This document shows, in pieces, positions 1-11,654 of a DNA stretch of 64,000 bases. The stretch comes from Saturnia japonica. Taxonomy: Eukaryota > Arthropoda > Insecta > Lepidoptera > Saturniidae. The stretch spans positions 1,448,501 to 1,512,500 of the forward strand of contig CM065321.1 in the NCBI GenBank assembly GCA_033032175.1, read 5' to 3'. The notes below the pieces were generated by a model, which was not told the origin of the DNA, did not search any database, and saw only the letters and a list, made by a program, of their open reading frames with translations. The position numbers and the translations under genes are program-made. The first letter of the stretch is position 1. Each line of letters starts with the position of its first letter.

Positions 1-53
1 ACCTCTGCCTAACCCTTCGGGGAATACAGGCGTGATGATATGTTATGTTATGT
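1..53 (-). repeat. Interspersed repeat end (SINE/LINE-tail-like), copy 1
   Basis: The reverse complement carries a run of ATAAC-like units, then ATCACGCCTGTAT and CCGAAGGGTTAGGC. The same block recurs on the plus strand near 18481 and 55364. It belongs to a family I associate with lepidopteran genomes, but I cannot name the element. It is cut by the window edge. Confidence 0.55.
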
Positions 54-111
54 AAAAATAATGCTCATTAATCACTTTTTTCAATTCAACAATTTTTAAC
101 AAAAAACCTTA

Positions 112-310
112 TTGTAGCTTATGTATAAGTAATAGGCATATGCTATCCACACACTTTTTTGAGATATACTAAGGACCAATGTATTTGTAGAACATTGTAT
201 TTACTTATCATTAACCATTACGCCAGCGGATGCGGATAGAGCATATCGGAGGCGCTTTCACTTCTGACTTACTAGTCAATATTTAAGGCTAAATGAGGGG
301 TGTAGCTTTA
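112..310 (+). repeat. Dispersed repeat, copy 1 (partner at 35425-35636)
   Basis: About 200 bp align by eye over their whole length with 35425-35636. Shared blocks include ATAGGCATAT, TTGTATTTAC, ACGCCAGC and GAGGTGTAGC; similarity is roughly three quarters. No coding potential or terminal inverted repeats are visible. The family is unknown; it may be the end of a longer element. Confidence 0.55.
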
Positions 311-1318
311 TTTAAGGTATTTAAATGCTCAAATAAGTCAGAAAGTAAAGTCAGTTTTAAAAGGAATTCCGGTCACAAACGAATTTGGAATTTTCGACTT
401 ATAAGAATCGAAAATAAATATATATTATAAAGAGTAATAAAAATGTTGTACCGAATGTTTTCAAACTAAGCGGGTCATGTCATGAAAAATGATGAAAAAC
501 ACTAATCTAGTGTATGTACCACTGGCTATTGATTATAAATAATTATGATTCTAGGAGAAACCTTGGTAATTTATGAAGATGTAGAATTATCAAAACGGAC
601 TATAATTTTGCTCGTTAGCAGAATCGCACTGATGCCCTTCAGACACGAGACAAAGTGCAGTCTAGACACTTATCAGTGATCGCGCCGGATCGAGTACTTG
701 ACCCACTTTATGTTTACTGTCATTGTCAACGTCATAATATCTGAAAGCGTTGAAAATTGTGCATTGATCTATATCGGAAGATAGAAGATTTTGTATAACG
801 GTTGCAATAGAAACTATCTCTTTTTTTTTTGTTTTTATTATTGTGTAAACAACTTAAACAGTATTGATTGTTAACTTTATAGTTTTTGACGACGTATTTT
901 AAGACTTTTCCAGTCATGTTATAAAAAAGTATGGTCTGCGCATCACGAACTACTAATCGTCCGATAATTCGAACAAAAATGATCTTCGAGCCTGTTGTTG
1001 CCAGCCTATATAATGCGTACAGTAACAGAGCACACATGTTGCTATCGCGCCACGTCAATAGTGCGGGTCATTAGTATGAATTTTAATATTCATACCAATA
1101 AATCAACTGATATGTCGATGGTAGCTTACTGCCGTTTTCTGACGTGGCAGAAGACCAACTGGCCGAGCTTACCTTGTTATAGAGTAGCATTACTAGCATA
1201 AAGCCCAGAGCGGTAAGCGGAAAATCGCGCTCATGAGAGTGGCTAGAGTAGAAAAGTAAAATATGTAGGGGTTTCTCAGGTTAATGACCTTTTTTTGAAT
1301 GTTTTTTATCTTACACTA
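311..1318. other. Intronic AT-rich DNA, nothing recognised
   Basis: This lies within Idh3a intron 3, because the last visible Idh3a exon has its donor at 3341. Both strands were read. The short ORFs show no family motif and no convincing splice-flanked exon. Confidence 0.5.
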
Positions 1319-1868
1319 AAGCGCAAAACACACAGAAAACGGGTGCGGGTCGTGCGCGGGTCAGGTCGGTAATACAGCGGGTCTATTAACCACTATTTAA
1401 ATAGACGACAATACACGAAACGCGAGCGCGGGTCGTGAGAAGCGCGGGTGGAGCGCGGAAGTCGCGCACGCCTCTGTCGCTACACACAGAGCGCGGGTCG
1501 AGAGCGAGCTGCGTCGTTCCATTTGTCGTAATAAACGTTCTTATCTATAGGCATTCACACAGAGAGCGTGTGCGGGTCGTGAACAGCGCGTGTTATGATT
1601 TTGTCATCGAGTTGTTGTAATTATTTACAAAATTTGTTCGCATTTCACCATGGATATTAAAATCAACGCATTATAGAATGTGTACGGAAACATAATTGAT
1701 ACTTGTAAAAGCGATCATCGTACGTTTGTAGTTCTCTGCAAAGGCGATGATATTCTCTAAATTCTAGTATTTTTTTATTGATGGGGAGCCATCCATAGCA
1801 GCCACACTGGATACGCCCGCTGCCGACCCGCGCCCGACCCGCACCCGTTCTCTGTATGTTTTGCGCTT
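1319..1868. mobile_element. MITE with about 45-bp terminal inverted repeats
   Basis: The left end begins AAGCGCAAAAC and runs into ACGGGTGCGGGTCG. The right end is its near-perfect inverse, ending GTTTTGCGCTT, with about four mismatches over 45 bp. The interior has several GCGCGGGTCG-type subterminal repeats and no transposase. It is a non-autonomous DNA transposon of about 550 bp; subterminal repeats suggest a hAT-like family, but no clear target duplication was found. It lies in Idh3a intron 3. Confidence 0.7.
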
Positions 1869-3341
1869 AAGAAGGCATTGTAATGTTTTCCGTAATTTTA
1901 TATTTTATTCACAGTCTGGTTTCATCTCTAAACGAGCGGCATCTAAATTTGGCTGATAGAGCACAACACTGTTATAGCTCGCATGCATATGTGGGATTCC
2001 GTAATACGTATTCCTTCATAGAAAGATATATTGAAATAATCCTTACAATAAATTTAAACAATTGTAAACAGTTAAAAAATCGTTAATCTTGGCAAAAACA
2101 AATAGACAAGTAGATAAGCAAATGCATACATAACATCTTTATAAAATACTTTTTAACAATTAGTGTTTACTTTATTTCCTATTTTTAAGTGACAAATTTG
2201 GTAAACTTAAAACTTCCATTTCCATTTATATTTATTTATTTTCAAGGTTCAAATAATTTAAATATGTAGTTATTTAAAATTTTTTTTTTTGTTTCATGTG
2301 TAAATAAGTTACTTATACTGTATTGTTTTGTATTGAATCACTTCAAAGACTATCCAACATTGTCATCAATCTTTCATGAGAGTAAAACAAGCCGACATCA
2401 ATTTCTTTTTATCTGTCAATTGTTTAATCTAATCTGTATAATTTATGAGGTTTTTCCTGATTTGTATTTTTATCTGAATAATATTATGTAATTTTGAAAG
2501 AAATTTTCTTTTAGAAAGCTACTTCATCAATGTATTGTTGTTATTCTCCAGAACCTTCAAGGAACCTAGGTCATCTGTTCAATGCAAACAGAAACTGTCA
2601 CTATTATACTAGATTTACAAGTAATGTACTTAAGTGACGCAATTATAAACTAGACCAGACTTAGATCATCTTTATATGCCTTTAATAAATATTATATAGG
2701 TATGATAGATTTAATTTTAAAATATAAAAATTTCATTTGTGATTATTACAAATTAGAACTTAACAATAAACTGTCAATTAAAACAAAAACTTCAACTGAA
2801 ACTTTTAACATATTTGTTCACTTATCCCTCACCCCATTCACCCAATCTCACCACTACACACCAGTAAGTCGGCATTATAAGGAATTAATAGTTTAAAAAA
2901 AATAAAAATTTGAAATTTTGGAACTTTATTTTAGCTCTTTCAGACTACAGGTTGGTATCCACTGCTTAAAACCAATGAAGCAAAACTTTAAACATTATTT
3001 TGTTGACAGTAGAAGTCCTATTTGGAATTTATTGAAATAATAAAATTCACAGCTTTGACATTGTATAATTTATAAACCATATTGGATAAACATGCACACC
3101 ATTCAGTCAATTATGTATTTTTATTATTTATTTCATGTACCTTTATAATTAATTATTACTATAAAAAAATTAAAGAAATGTTACATGTGTAATAATAAAG
3201 AGTTCTAATTAATATGTTTTTGTAAAATATTAAATTTTGTAATTCAAATTTAGTATCAAGCTGTGTTAGTTTTATAGTATATGGTGGAATATAGTGCAAT
3301 TATTTTATATTCAATTCTAAGAAATAAACATTATAACTCAC
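1869..3341. other. Idh3a intron 3 sequence, no gene seen
   Basis: AT-rich sequence between the MITE and Idh3a exon 3. I looked on the minus strand for the next conserved Idh3a block (the stretch around RENTEGEYSG) and did not find it, so the following exon lies beyond the left edge. Confidence 0.5.
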
Positions 3342-3520
3342 CCATCTAAACTCTTGCAAGGCCTCACATTGGCATACAAGTCAAACTCCTTCCTGAGTGC
3401 CAAGTTAAGGGACCTGTAGCCTTTACCGACTGGAGTCATCAGGGGACCCTTAAGGCCGATTTTGTTTGCATTGACTGAGTCAATTGCCTTTTGGGGAATG
3501 CCAAATTTTCCATCAGGGCC
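3342..3520 (-). CDS. Idh3a: Idh3a exon 3 (residues 100-159)
   Basis: The acceptor is TTTATAG|GGC and the donor GG|GTGAGT. It encodes the isocitrate-binding segment with the conserved arginines of [13 protein letters not shown]. Confidence 0.92.
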
Positions 3521-4581
3521 CTATAAACAAATAATTAGTACTTATGAAATATTTTACACAACATTTTAATCTTCAAGGTATATTTACTTAATGAAATGTT
3601 GATTTTAATAACTTTTTTTTTCTTTTATTGCTTAAATTCTAACGTAGTATCTTAACTTAGAACCAAGAGGAATAGAGAATCAAGTTGGTTTTATACCAAA
3701 AATGGGGATAAAAATAGTATCTAATAATAATATTGAACTTTAAGCAACATTACATGTCTTCCTGATTTAATAACTTGAAAACATTGTTTTCCTTTTGATA
3801 GTTTCATAAAAATATTTGCAAAACCTTCATAACAATCAAATTATAAGGTGTAAGCTTCATTTAAAATCTATAGTTCAAAGTAAGAAATCCAACAACAACA
3901 AAAATGTAAGTACATAATTACTAAATAAATCTAATTACAATCATCAATTAAAACATGAATTGAAAATATTAAATAACTGTTGAATTTAAAAATAAAACTT
4001 TAGTCTAATGAAATACAAAATTATATAAGGAACAAATGCGATAAACACTTCGCCTTGTAGGTATGTAGTGCAGTCACTTTTGACAATGATTGAGGATAAA
4101 TGTATAACATAAATGAAACTTACTTCAAAACAGTGTTTGAATAAAATAAAATTATTTATACTGAATAAATAAAACATACTAAAGTATTAGTATGCTGCGG
4201 TACTTACCCTGACAGCTGTGACGTCCACTTCATCCCATTCGATGGGAACTTTGGCTGCTTCGAATATTTTTTGCACTGCCACGGTGATCTCCGGGCCGAT
4301 CCCATGGCCGGGGATGAGTGTCACCCTTCGTACCCCCGTGCTGTAGTGCGCTGCACCAGCCCTACCCGCCGGAACCTGGGCAAAATATTTAAAAATCCCG
4401 TACAATAACCTATAACTATACACAAAGAAAAATCACGAAAAAAGAATTTAACCTCATTTCCGACACTTTTTAACTGTTTTGCGTTACCGTCGGTAGCTGG
4501 AACGAATAATTTCACGAACGAACCGAACACTTTACTCTCACGAAAAGGCTCCAATAGCACTTTTATGTAATTCTTAGACAT
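3342..4581 (-). CDS. Idh3a: Idh3a: NAD-dependent isocitrate dehydrogenase alpha subunit, mitochondrial (5' part)
   Basis: Catalytic subunit of the TCA-cycle enzyme that oxidises isocitrate to 2-oxoglutarate with NAD+ in the mitochondrial matrix. Three coding exons are visible: 4453-4581, 4208-4375 and 3342-3520, giving residues 1-159. All introns are phase 0 up to exon 3, which ends two bases into a codon. Exon 2 holds VTLIPG followed by GIGPE, the start of the decarboxylating dehydrogenase fold. Exon 3 holds [22 protein letters not shown] and the substrate-binding [13 protein letters not shown], which separate alpha from the beta and gamma subunits. The ATG at 4581 precedes a basic, Asp/Glu-poor N terminus suited to mitochondrial import. 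The family motif GDGIGPE reads GHGIGPE here. The rest of the gene (about 200 codons) is off the left edge. Confidence 0.9.
4208..4375 (-). CDS. Idh3a: Idh3a exon 2 (residues 44-99)
   Basis: The acceptor is TTTGCCCAG|GTT and the donor AGG|GTAAGT, phase 0 at both ends. It encodes the mature N terminus with [15 protein letters not shown] and the following amphipathic helix [14 protein letters not shown]. Confidence 0.9.
4453..4581 (-). CDS. Idh3a: Idh3a exon 1 (residues 1-43)
   Basis: The ATG is at 4579-4581 and the donor is GAG|GTTAAA. It encodes the mitochondrial presequence region ([10 protein letters not shown]...), which is poorly conserved, so this exon rests mainly on frame and splice continuity with exon 2. 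Confidence 0.7.
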
Positions 4582-4604
4582 AACTATACTACGTCTATTT
4601 TTGG
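4582..4604. promoter_or_regulatory. Idh3a upstream region
   Basis: Only 23 bp separate the Idh3a ATG from the divergent ATG, so the Idh3a transcription start must lie further right, within 4605-5230. No TATA box or arthropod initiator could be assigned with confidence. Confidence 0.25.
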
Positions 4605-4832
4605 ATGACAAAAATTAAAAAGGATTCTGAAGGAAACAGCGTTAAAACTGGAACGCATAGAACATGCAACGGAAGTTATTATGTAACGCTGAACTACAAA
4701 CTTACAATTTTTCTGATTATTCTTGCAGCCATTTCAATATTTTTCGCTAATGCGACAGCGCGAGATAACTCCGCGATGAAGAGCGGAGGGGGAAGACACG
4801 GAGGATATTGCGAGCGCGGCAACTACGCATGA
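4605..4832 (+). CDS. Short ORF with one predicted membrane segment, divergent from Idh3a (doubtful)
   Basis: A 75-codon ATG ORF starts 24 bp from the Idh3a start codon on the opposite strand. A charged N terminus (about 30 residues) is followed by a hydrophobic stretch LTIFLIILAAISIFFANA at about residues 33-50, then a Gly/Arg-rich tail. I recognise no family. It overlaps what should be the Idh3a promoter or 5' UTR. It could be chance, or the first exon of an unrecognised divergent gene. Confidence 0.2.
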   Translation: MTKIKKDSEGNSVKTGTHRTCNGSYYVTLNYKLTIFLIILAAISIFFANATARDNSAMKSGGGRHGGYCERGNYA

Positions 4833-5076
4833 CCGGAAGTATTGAATTTGAAGGACATTGGAAATCCTCAGATACTGCCTATTTATTTATTTTAAATAAA
4901 AACACTTCAAGTTCTTTTTATTAGTTATATAATGAAATCATTTCTTCATATCTATATTATAGAATTCAACTTAATTATATAAAAGTTATAAATAAAGTGA
5001 GTTTCAAAAAGTATTTATTTTTCATGTAGCAACAATAAGAAAGATTTTAAATTTCTTTATTTTACCTGTTGTTATT

Positions 5077-5160
5077 TATCTCTGCTGTGGACCTTTGCTA
5101 CGGACCAGAGATAACTATAGACTTTGGTTAAGCTGTGGACTATTTATCTCTGCTGTGGAC
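5077..5160 (+). repeat. Short direct repeats of TTTATCTCTGCTGTGGAC
   Basis: The motif TTATCTCTGCTGTGGAC occurs at about 5078 and 5143, with further TGTGGAC and TATGGAC variants between and after. It is immediately left of the LINE insertion at 5231. Part of the motif, TTGTTATTTATCTCTGCT, also occurs at about 58852, near the 5' end of the related LINE D. Confidence 0.45.
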
Positions 5161-5230
5161 TATACTGGTTATTTGTCTATGATATGGACTAGAAAATTGT
5201 TATATAATTCTGTACTAGAGTCTGGCAAAC

Positions 5231-7807
5231 CTTACCATTATGGAAGTATCCGTGTGTAGACTAGGAATGACCGATCATCCGTCCATAACAATCATATCCG
5301 TGTACCTCTCACCGACGAAAGTACCTCTCAGGTCTGACCTAGAGAAGCTACTCTCGCTCGGCACATCGGTTATTATCGCAGGTGACCTCAACAGTGGACA
5401 CACGTCCTTCAACAATTGGAGAGACTCCAGCAATGGGGTTCTTCTCGAAGGGTTGTCGGACGAGTTAAACTTTGACGTCATAGCGCCTCCCACTCCCACC
5501 CACTTTCAAGATCACTGTACACCGACAGTGCTTGACATAGCCCTCCTGAAAAATATCGCGCTTCAGGTACGACTCATTCGGGTCGTACACGAACTCGATT
5601 CTGACCATCGCCCGGTCATCTTACAGCTAGGACAACAAGATGACTCCAGCCCTCCTTCAGTCACAACGGTTGACTATGCCAAATTAAAACACTACCTCGC
5701 AGATAGGCAGTCCTCGCCCAGTCTCGTTAGGGTCCCGGACGTATTGGAGTCAGTTGCGCACGTAGATCTCGCAATCGACTCCCTAGTTGACCACCTCCAA
5801 GTCGGCATCGGAGAGGCCTCGAGAGAGGTCGAAGCGGCGAACGATCGCCGCTTTGTACTCCCTGCCGACGTGCGAGCGTTGATGACGGAGAAGAACGCTG
5901 CGACTCGTGCGCATGACTCTTATCCGACCGAAGCAAACCGCGCACGATTACGCGCACTCCAGAGAGCGGTTAAAGCCCGTATAACCGAGCTCAAAAGTCA
6001 CAGATGGGACACCTTAGTCGAAGGGCTAAGGCCGTCACATCTGACTTACTGGAAAGTAGCCCACGCTCTTAAAATAGAACCCCACCTTCGTATGCCCCCC
6101 CTCGAAAGGGGTCCCGGCACTACACCCGCGTTCGATACCATCGACAAGGCGGAGTGCCTTGCCGCTTGTTTGGAGAGCCAGTGCTCCCCGAACAGCGTCA
6201 AAGGAAACACCGACCGAGTCAGAGATATCGAAGCCCGCGTGGGGGAGCTGAATAAGCTCCCGGCATCAGAATCCCTGTCCCCAGTCACTTCTGAGGAGAT
6301 CTCTGCCATTCTCAAAAGCCTTAAACTTAGAAAGTCACCAGGTCCCGACGGGATCAGGAACGAAGTACTCAAACTTCTTCCCGATCACCTCATAGCTCTA
6401 TTGGTCTGCATCTTAAATGTAGCCATAGCCAACTGCCATTTTCCAGCCGTCTGGAAAACGGCCATTGTCATAGGTATTCACAAGCCCGGCAAGAGCACGT
6501 CGCTTCCCGACAGCTACCGCCCTATCAGTCTCCTAAATACCCTAGGTAAAATCTATGAGCGGATCCTTCTGAACCGTCTCAAATCCGTAATAGAGGAGAA
6601 AAACCTCTATCCGCCTGAGCAATTCGGTTTTCGTGCTAGACATTCTTGCACGCATCAAGTGCACCGCCTCATGGAGCACATTTTGTTTAACTTTTCCGAG
6701 TTATATAAACCCCGTCGTACACTGGCAGTCTTTTTCGACGTAGCCAAGGCCTTTGATAAGGTCTGGCACGAAGAATTAGTCTATAAGCTGTATTCCCGCG
6801 AAGTCCCCAATAGATAAGTTAAAATCATCCGCGATTACCTCAAAGACCGCACCTTTCGCTACAGAGTGGAAAGTGAACTATCGACACCCCATCCCATACG
6901 CTCAGGCGTCCCCCAAGGTTCCATCCTGGCTCCTATACTCTTCAATCTGTACGTCAGTGACCTACCAAAACTTCAAGCTAAAGTTGAGGTAGGCTTATAC
7001 GCTGACGACACAGTAATATACTCCTCTCAAAGGCAAACGAGAAACCTCAAATGCAGAATCCAAAGAGCCGTGACCACTCTCGGGAAGTGGTTTAACGACT
7101 GGCGAATAGCCATAAACCCCACGAAGAGCGCAGCGGTACTCTTCGACCAAACCGCCTGACAGATACCGAAAAAACACAAGGATCATCCCCTTGAACTCTT
7201 CGGTAATCCGATCCCCTGGGTAAAGGAGACCAAATATCTAGGTGTAACCCTAGATAGTAGACTCTCCTTTATACGCCACATCACTCTGGTTAGGAAAAGG
7301 GCCGCCTGGACCCTCGCCCGACTGCATCCTCTGTTATGTGCTGCAAGCAAAATGTCCACGAGACACAAGCTTACACTCTACAAGATGTGTATCCGACCGA
7401 TTATGACATATAGCTGCGTTGTGTTCGCACATATGTCAACATATAATTGGAAACGCTTACAAGCCATCCAGAATAGGTTTCTTCACCGCCTTACCGGCGC
7501 CCCTAGGTACGTTCGTATGGAGGATCTCCATAGAGATATGGACCTTCCTTCGATACATGCCTATGTCAAACACCTTTCTCGCTCTTATTTCGACACCGCA
7601 TCGAACCACGCGAATCCCCTAATAAAAGCGGCAGCTTCATATGTTCCCGACCCCAACGCCTGCCGAAGAAAACGCCGGCCGCGTAATATATTCACTGACC
7701 CGCCCGACCAAACCGAAACAGCTAACGCGTTCTACGCCACCGTCTCTCCAAACAGAGCGTGCCACCACCCACGCCCGCGTAACCACCACCAGAGGACGGG
7801 CGGTTAA
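5231..7807 (+). pseudogene. LINE ORF2 (endonuclease-reverse transcriptase) with two in-frame stops
   Basis: One reading frame runs from the truncation point to 7807, interrupted by TAA at 6815-6817 and TGA at 7157-7159. The APE endonuclease C-terminal half is present (ISVYLSP, IIAGDLNSGH, SDHRPV), while its N-terminal catalytic motifs are missing. Reverse transcriptase motifs follow in order: LRKSPGPDGI, YRPISLLNTLGKIYERIL, the first catalytic Asp in VFFDVAKAFDKVWH, SGVPQGSILAPILFNLYVSD, the YADD box in GLYADDTVIYSS, and KTKYLGVTLD-type thumb sequence. These are typical of the jockey clade. The cysteine-rich C terminus of some clades is absent. No frameshift is needed to explain the copy, so the two stops look recent. 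Confidence 0.9.
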
Positions 7808-8391
7808 CTTCGCTCCCGCACACCCGTCACGTCCACCCTCTCTAGCGGCAACCCAAGCCTAGGTCCGTTCCTCGGTGTGAAACCCTTGGGTCAGGCAGCC
7901 GCCCGCGCGATACAAAGTGACACTATACGTGCAACACTTAGTTACCCACACACAACATTACACACGTATGAACACACACACGTGCACACCACACAGGTAC
8001 ATAGGTTCTGTAAGGGACCTTTTTTTTTCTTTTTTTGCGCTAGTTAGTGTAGAAAAACCATTCCGATTATTAAATACACATACGCATGGTCCACTCCTTC
8101 CTCCCAGGAGAAGGGGAACGTGTATATGAGTATATATTAGTTAGTTCGAATTCTCTTAGGATTAGGGAATTAGTTAGATCGCGACTTTTTCGCATTCGCG
8201 ACGACCGCCCGAGCCGAGGTTCGGCCATTCTGGCACCCTCGTGCGGGTCGCCACAAACTTTCGCGGCTGAGTGCCCTAAGCGCTCGCCCCCAAGTCCGGT
8301 GAAGCTGTAAAAGCCGCAGCGGCTCTGTTTGACGATAGGGCCCCTAAGGCTAACAGTGTAGTCAGTTCTAAAAAAAAAAAAAGAAAAAAAT
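5231..8391 (+). mobile_element. Jockey-clade LINE (element E), 5'-truncated, with 10-bp target duplication
   Basis: Non-LTR retrotransposon bounded by the 10-bp direct repeat TCTGGCAAAC at 5221-5230 and 8392-8401. It starts inside the endonuclease domain, so ORF1 and the 5' UTR were lost, as in normal target-primed truncation. It ends in an A-rich tail at about 8369-8391. The 3' UTR (about 7808-8370) is closely similar to that of element D on the opposite strand, including AGGGCCCCTAAGGCTAACAG just before the tail, so E and D are one family. The tail is already interrupted by a G and ORF2 has two stops, so the copy is dead. Confidence 0.92.
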
Positions 8392-8401
8392 TCTGGCAAA
8401 C

Positions 8402-9220
8402 GAAAGTTGAGCCCGAGGCAAATGATTTACATGACAGCATTTATAGGTTAGTATTCTTTATCATGCTAACTTTGATACGTTTTTATTTGTAAATAATTAC
8501 ACATTTATTATTTATTTAAAGAAAAAGATATTAAATTAATAGAGTTGTGTATGCTTTATCAAGAGGCAATTTGAATGTTGAAAATACTTATATGATAGTT
8601 GTTGAAAAATTAGCATCTTTGGAGGAAAGTACATTCAGTTTGCTCAGATGTAATAATTAAAGAAGTTACTTCAATTACAGTTATATTATTTACTTAATCT
8701 ACATTGTACATGTTTAAGTTATAGCTACGAATATGTTTTTCACCGACTTCATATAAAAGAAAGTTCTCTGTCCAAACCTAAACCTTATGTATTGCTGTTA
8801 AAACACTTTCAATTTCTTTTCCTTTTCAAAAATTGAACAAAGCACTTGCATTAGAAAAAAATCTTTTACATCAAATCAATACTACCTACATCCATAATGA
8901 TACATAATGTGTGTATGTGAACACATATCTCTACTATCCCTACATTTTTAGGGTATTTTTTTATTTTGCTTTAAATAAGCGATAACTCATATTTGTAGGA
9001 ATACACTAACGTCCTTATGTTATTTAATATTTTTTGGTAATAGAATATATTACGATACTTTTTTCAAGCATCAAAATAGTTTATTCCAGTCAAGCTTGGT
9101 AATATTAAGCATGTGCATATATATAAATCTGACGCAATTTTTCATGATCAACTTTCATGCGCCAGACTCTAGCTGCTACACTTCAGGTTGTGAACCTCGC
9201 GTCAAAGTCAAAATGATAAT
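8402..9220. other. AT-rich intergenic DNA, nothing recognised
   Basis: No ORF, repeat or splice-flanked exon could be supported in this stretch between LINE E and the hAT-like region. Confidence 0.5.
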
Positions 9221-11273
9221 TAGGGGTGGCGATACCAGTCAGATAACAATACTTTTACTAAACTCCATATAGGTAGGAAAGGTATAGATACCTACTTGGT
9301 ATTGATACTTACTCGTATCGAAAATGGCCCGTTTCGTTTTTTTTTATCAAAGATTTAAAGACTAGTAAAACCAACAATACTTTAATTAATTTTATGTTTC
9401 ATTCACAATTTGGGAAAAAAGTGTGATTCTTAAAAACAATAATTTTATCTTTCCCGTTAAAAGGTTTTTATAAACCGTAATTGTTGAACCTGCTTTTTCG
9501 GATCCATTGGTGGTAGAAATAGAAACATTTTCTTTTACAAGCTTTTTTAATTTTTGCATGACTCGTCCACTTACATTTAAAATGTCGATCTAGTAAGATT
9601 TCCAGAGCTTCGTATTTATGTGGTACTCTCAATGGGGCAACCAAATATTTTTTTTATACTCTGTCAACAGTGTATGTGGTGGCAACCACCACTCACACAC
9701 TGGGTGTGAAGTGTTAGATGCCGCACCGGTATCCGTCCGAGTCCCACGAGCAAGTGACAGTCATCGCCGATTTTTATTGTTGGGGGTAATTTAAGAACAA
9801 AAATAATTTTGCATACCCCCAACCAATTTATTAGCCCGAACAGTGTGGTTTGCCGAAATATTACACATTTAGTTGGGGAAGAACATTTATTTTCTGTGTT
9901 GTAAGTCAATTTATCATGGGATGACAAAGTAACAAAATTTTCGCCGAAATATTCTCTAGTAACAAATTCAAACGATTTTAAGAGAAAGACTATTTGCTTC
10001 ATCCACAGATGGATCGCTGATCCAGTATTGTTTTTGAATATTACTGTGGATGCTCACCATCAATTTGCCGAGTTACTATAAAAAAAAATCAGGTAAATCG
10101 AGTAAGTGGTTCCTTATTCTAAGCACAATAACAAACAGGCAGGTAGGTAAACCGATGTCGTCTTTAATAAAATTTGTTAAAAGGATAACTATATCAACAT
10201 CATTTAATTTAGTTAAGGTCACTACTATATAAATTCATTTAAAAAACGACTTTAAATAATGCTATTTTTGAAGATATATAATAGATTATATATCATATAG
10301 ATTTTTTTTGCCTGCAGTGGGTACTTTCATATTGTATTTATTATATAATCATTGATATTATGATTATTTTAGAAATAAAAAGATCACAATAACTCAAGCC
10401 ACGCCCAACACAATAATGTCATGGTTTAATATTATATTGCCTACTCGTTTACAATATTCTCTGTTACTACATACTTTTTTTTACAAAATCCCCTAATTCC
10501 CTCGGAGCATTTAAAACCGCCACCTTAATCTAAAAATTGTAACTAGGAAAGTTACTACTATTCTACTCGATGCCGTATCGGTAACTTCTCAGAACCAGTT
10601 AAAAGCACGATACTTACTCATATAGAAATTTTTTAAGGTTTAGAGACAAGTCAAAAGAACTATACTTACTTAATTGTACTTTTTTAATTAAAATCTGATT
10701 TATAAGTGCTCTTCAAAAACAATTACTTTCCACTAAATAGTTCCCTGAAGCAGTGACCGTTACACTAGCATTATTTTGAAAACAACCTTTTTTTATAGCA
10801 CAACTGTGCCAACGATATATAAAAAACTTTTACACCTGTTTCTATAGCTTTGTTAATCCATCTAAAAAGAATTTTAATACGTCGCCAGTGAGTTGCGTGA
10901 CGGAGCCACGCACACCTAAATGACGACGCCTATTTTAAGTGGTTTGGTATCTTACGATTCTTTTAATAGAGTCAATTATAATCTATCAACGTGACATAAG
11001 CATTCCGAGACGTCTCATACTGTAGGTACTAAAAATTGATAGTTAGGTAAACTTCTTCCATCATCCATTGATTGTTCAAACATCAAATCATGTGTGTATA
11101 TCTCACGCCTTTGTACTCAACAAAGGTGCAACTGTATAACAGAAAAATAATCGAAAATTATATACTTTATGAAATTGTAATCTGGTACGAGGGAGTACCG
11201 ATACAAGTATTTTTCACCAATACCTACTCGATAACAAAGAATCGAGTATGTACTCATATTGATGCATCCCTAA
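9221..11273 (-). mobile_element. Decayed hAT-like DNA transposon region (tentative)
   Basis: The left edge starts TAGGGGTGGCGATA and the right edge, inverted, reads TAGGGATGCATCAATA, a weak inverted pair of hAT style. Both flanks carry GATAC-rich sequence (GATACTTACTCGTA near 9305; GATACTTACTCATA near 10610), and two diverged copies of one segment lie at about 9335-9560 and 10625-10860. The minus-strand stretch at 10002-9664 contains LLKSFEFVTREYFGENFVTLS, similar to the LLKPFEEAT...E...TLS region of hAT transposases. There are many stops. No target duplication was found. Confidence 0.4.
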
Positions 11274-11496
11274 GGACAATTGATTGTTCAGATTGTTGAC
11301 ATTTGACTGAATTGACAACAATGACAACGACAAACGAAACGACAATTCACACGACTGACATCCTCTGGTTATTGGTCTATGACTGACATTAATTGACTAG
11401 TAAAAATATTTCTGGGAATTGGGAAATATTATTCACAATAAACAAACAAATAGTAATGTAAAATTTTATTTTACATCACCATTTAAAGACATCACC

Positions 11497-11654
11497 ATGG
11501 ATCAACCGCTTTCATTAAAATTAGGCTCCTTATGCCTGATATCGCAGTCTAAATTGGATTACATTCTTGCACAATGTGGTGACAAAAAGGACTTGATTAT
11601 TGATCGAACACTAATAAAGCCTTTGGAAAGAATATGCGGACTCAGTTGGCTCCG
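11497..11654 (+). CDS. Vps33B: Vps33B exon 1 (residues 1-53)
   Basis: Starts at ATG 11497 in CACCATGG and ends at donor CCG|GTAAGT. An upstream in-frame GTG/TTG extension exists but the ATG gives the family-like N terminus (MDQPLSLKLGSLCLIS). Confidence 0.88.
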
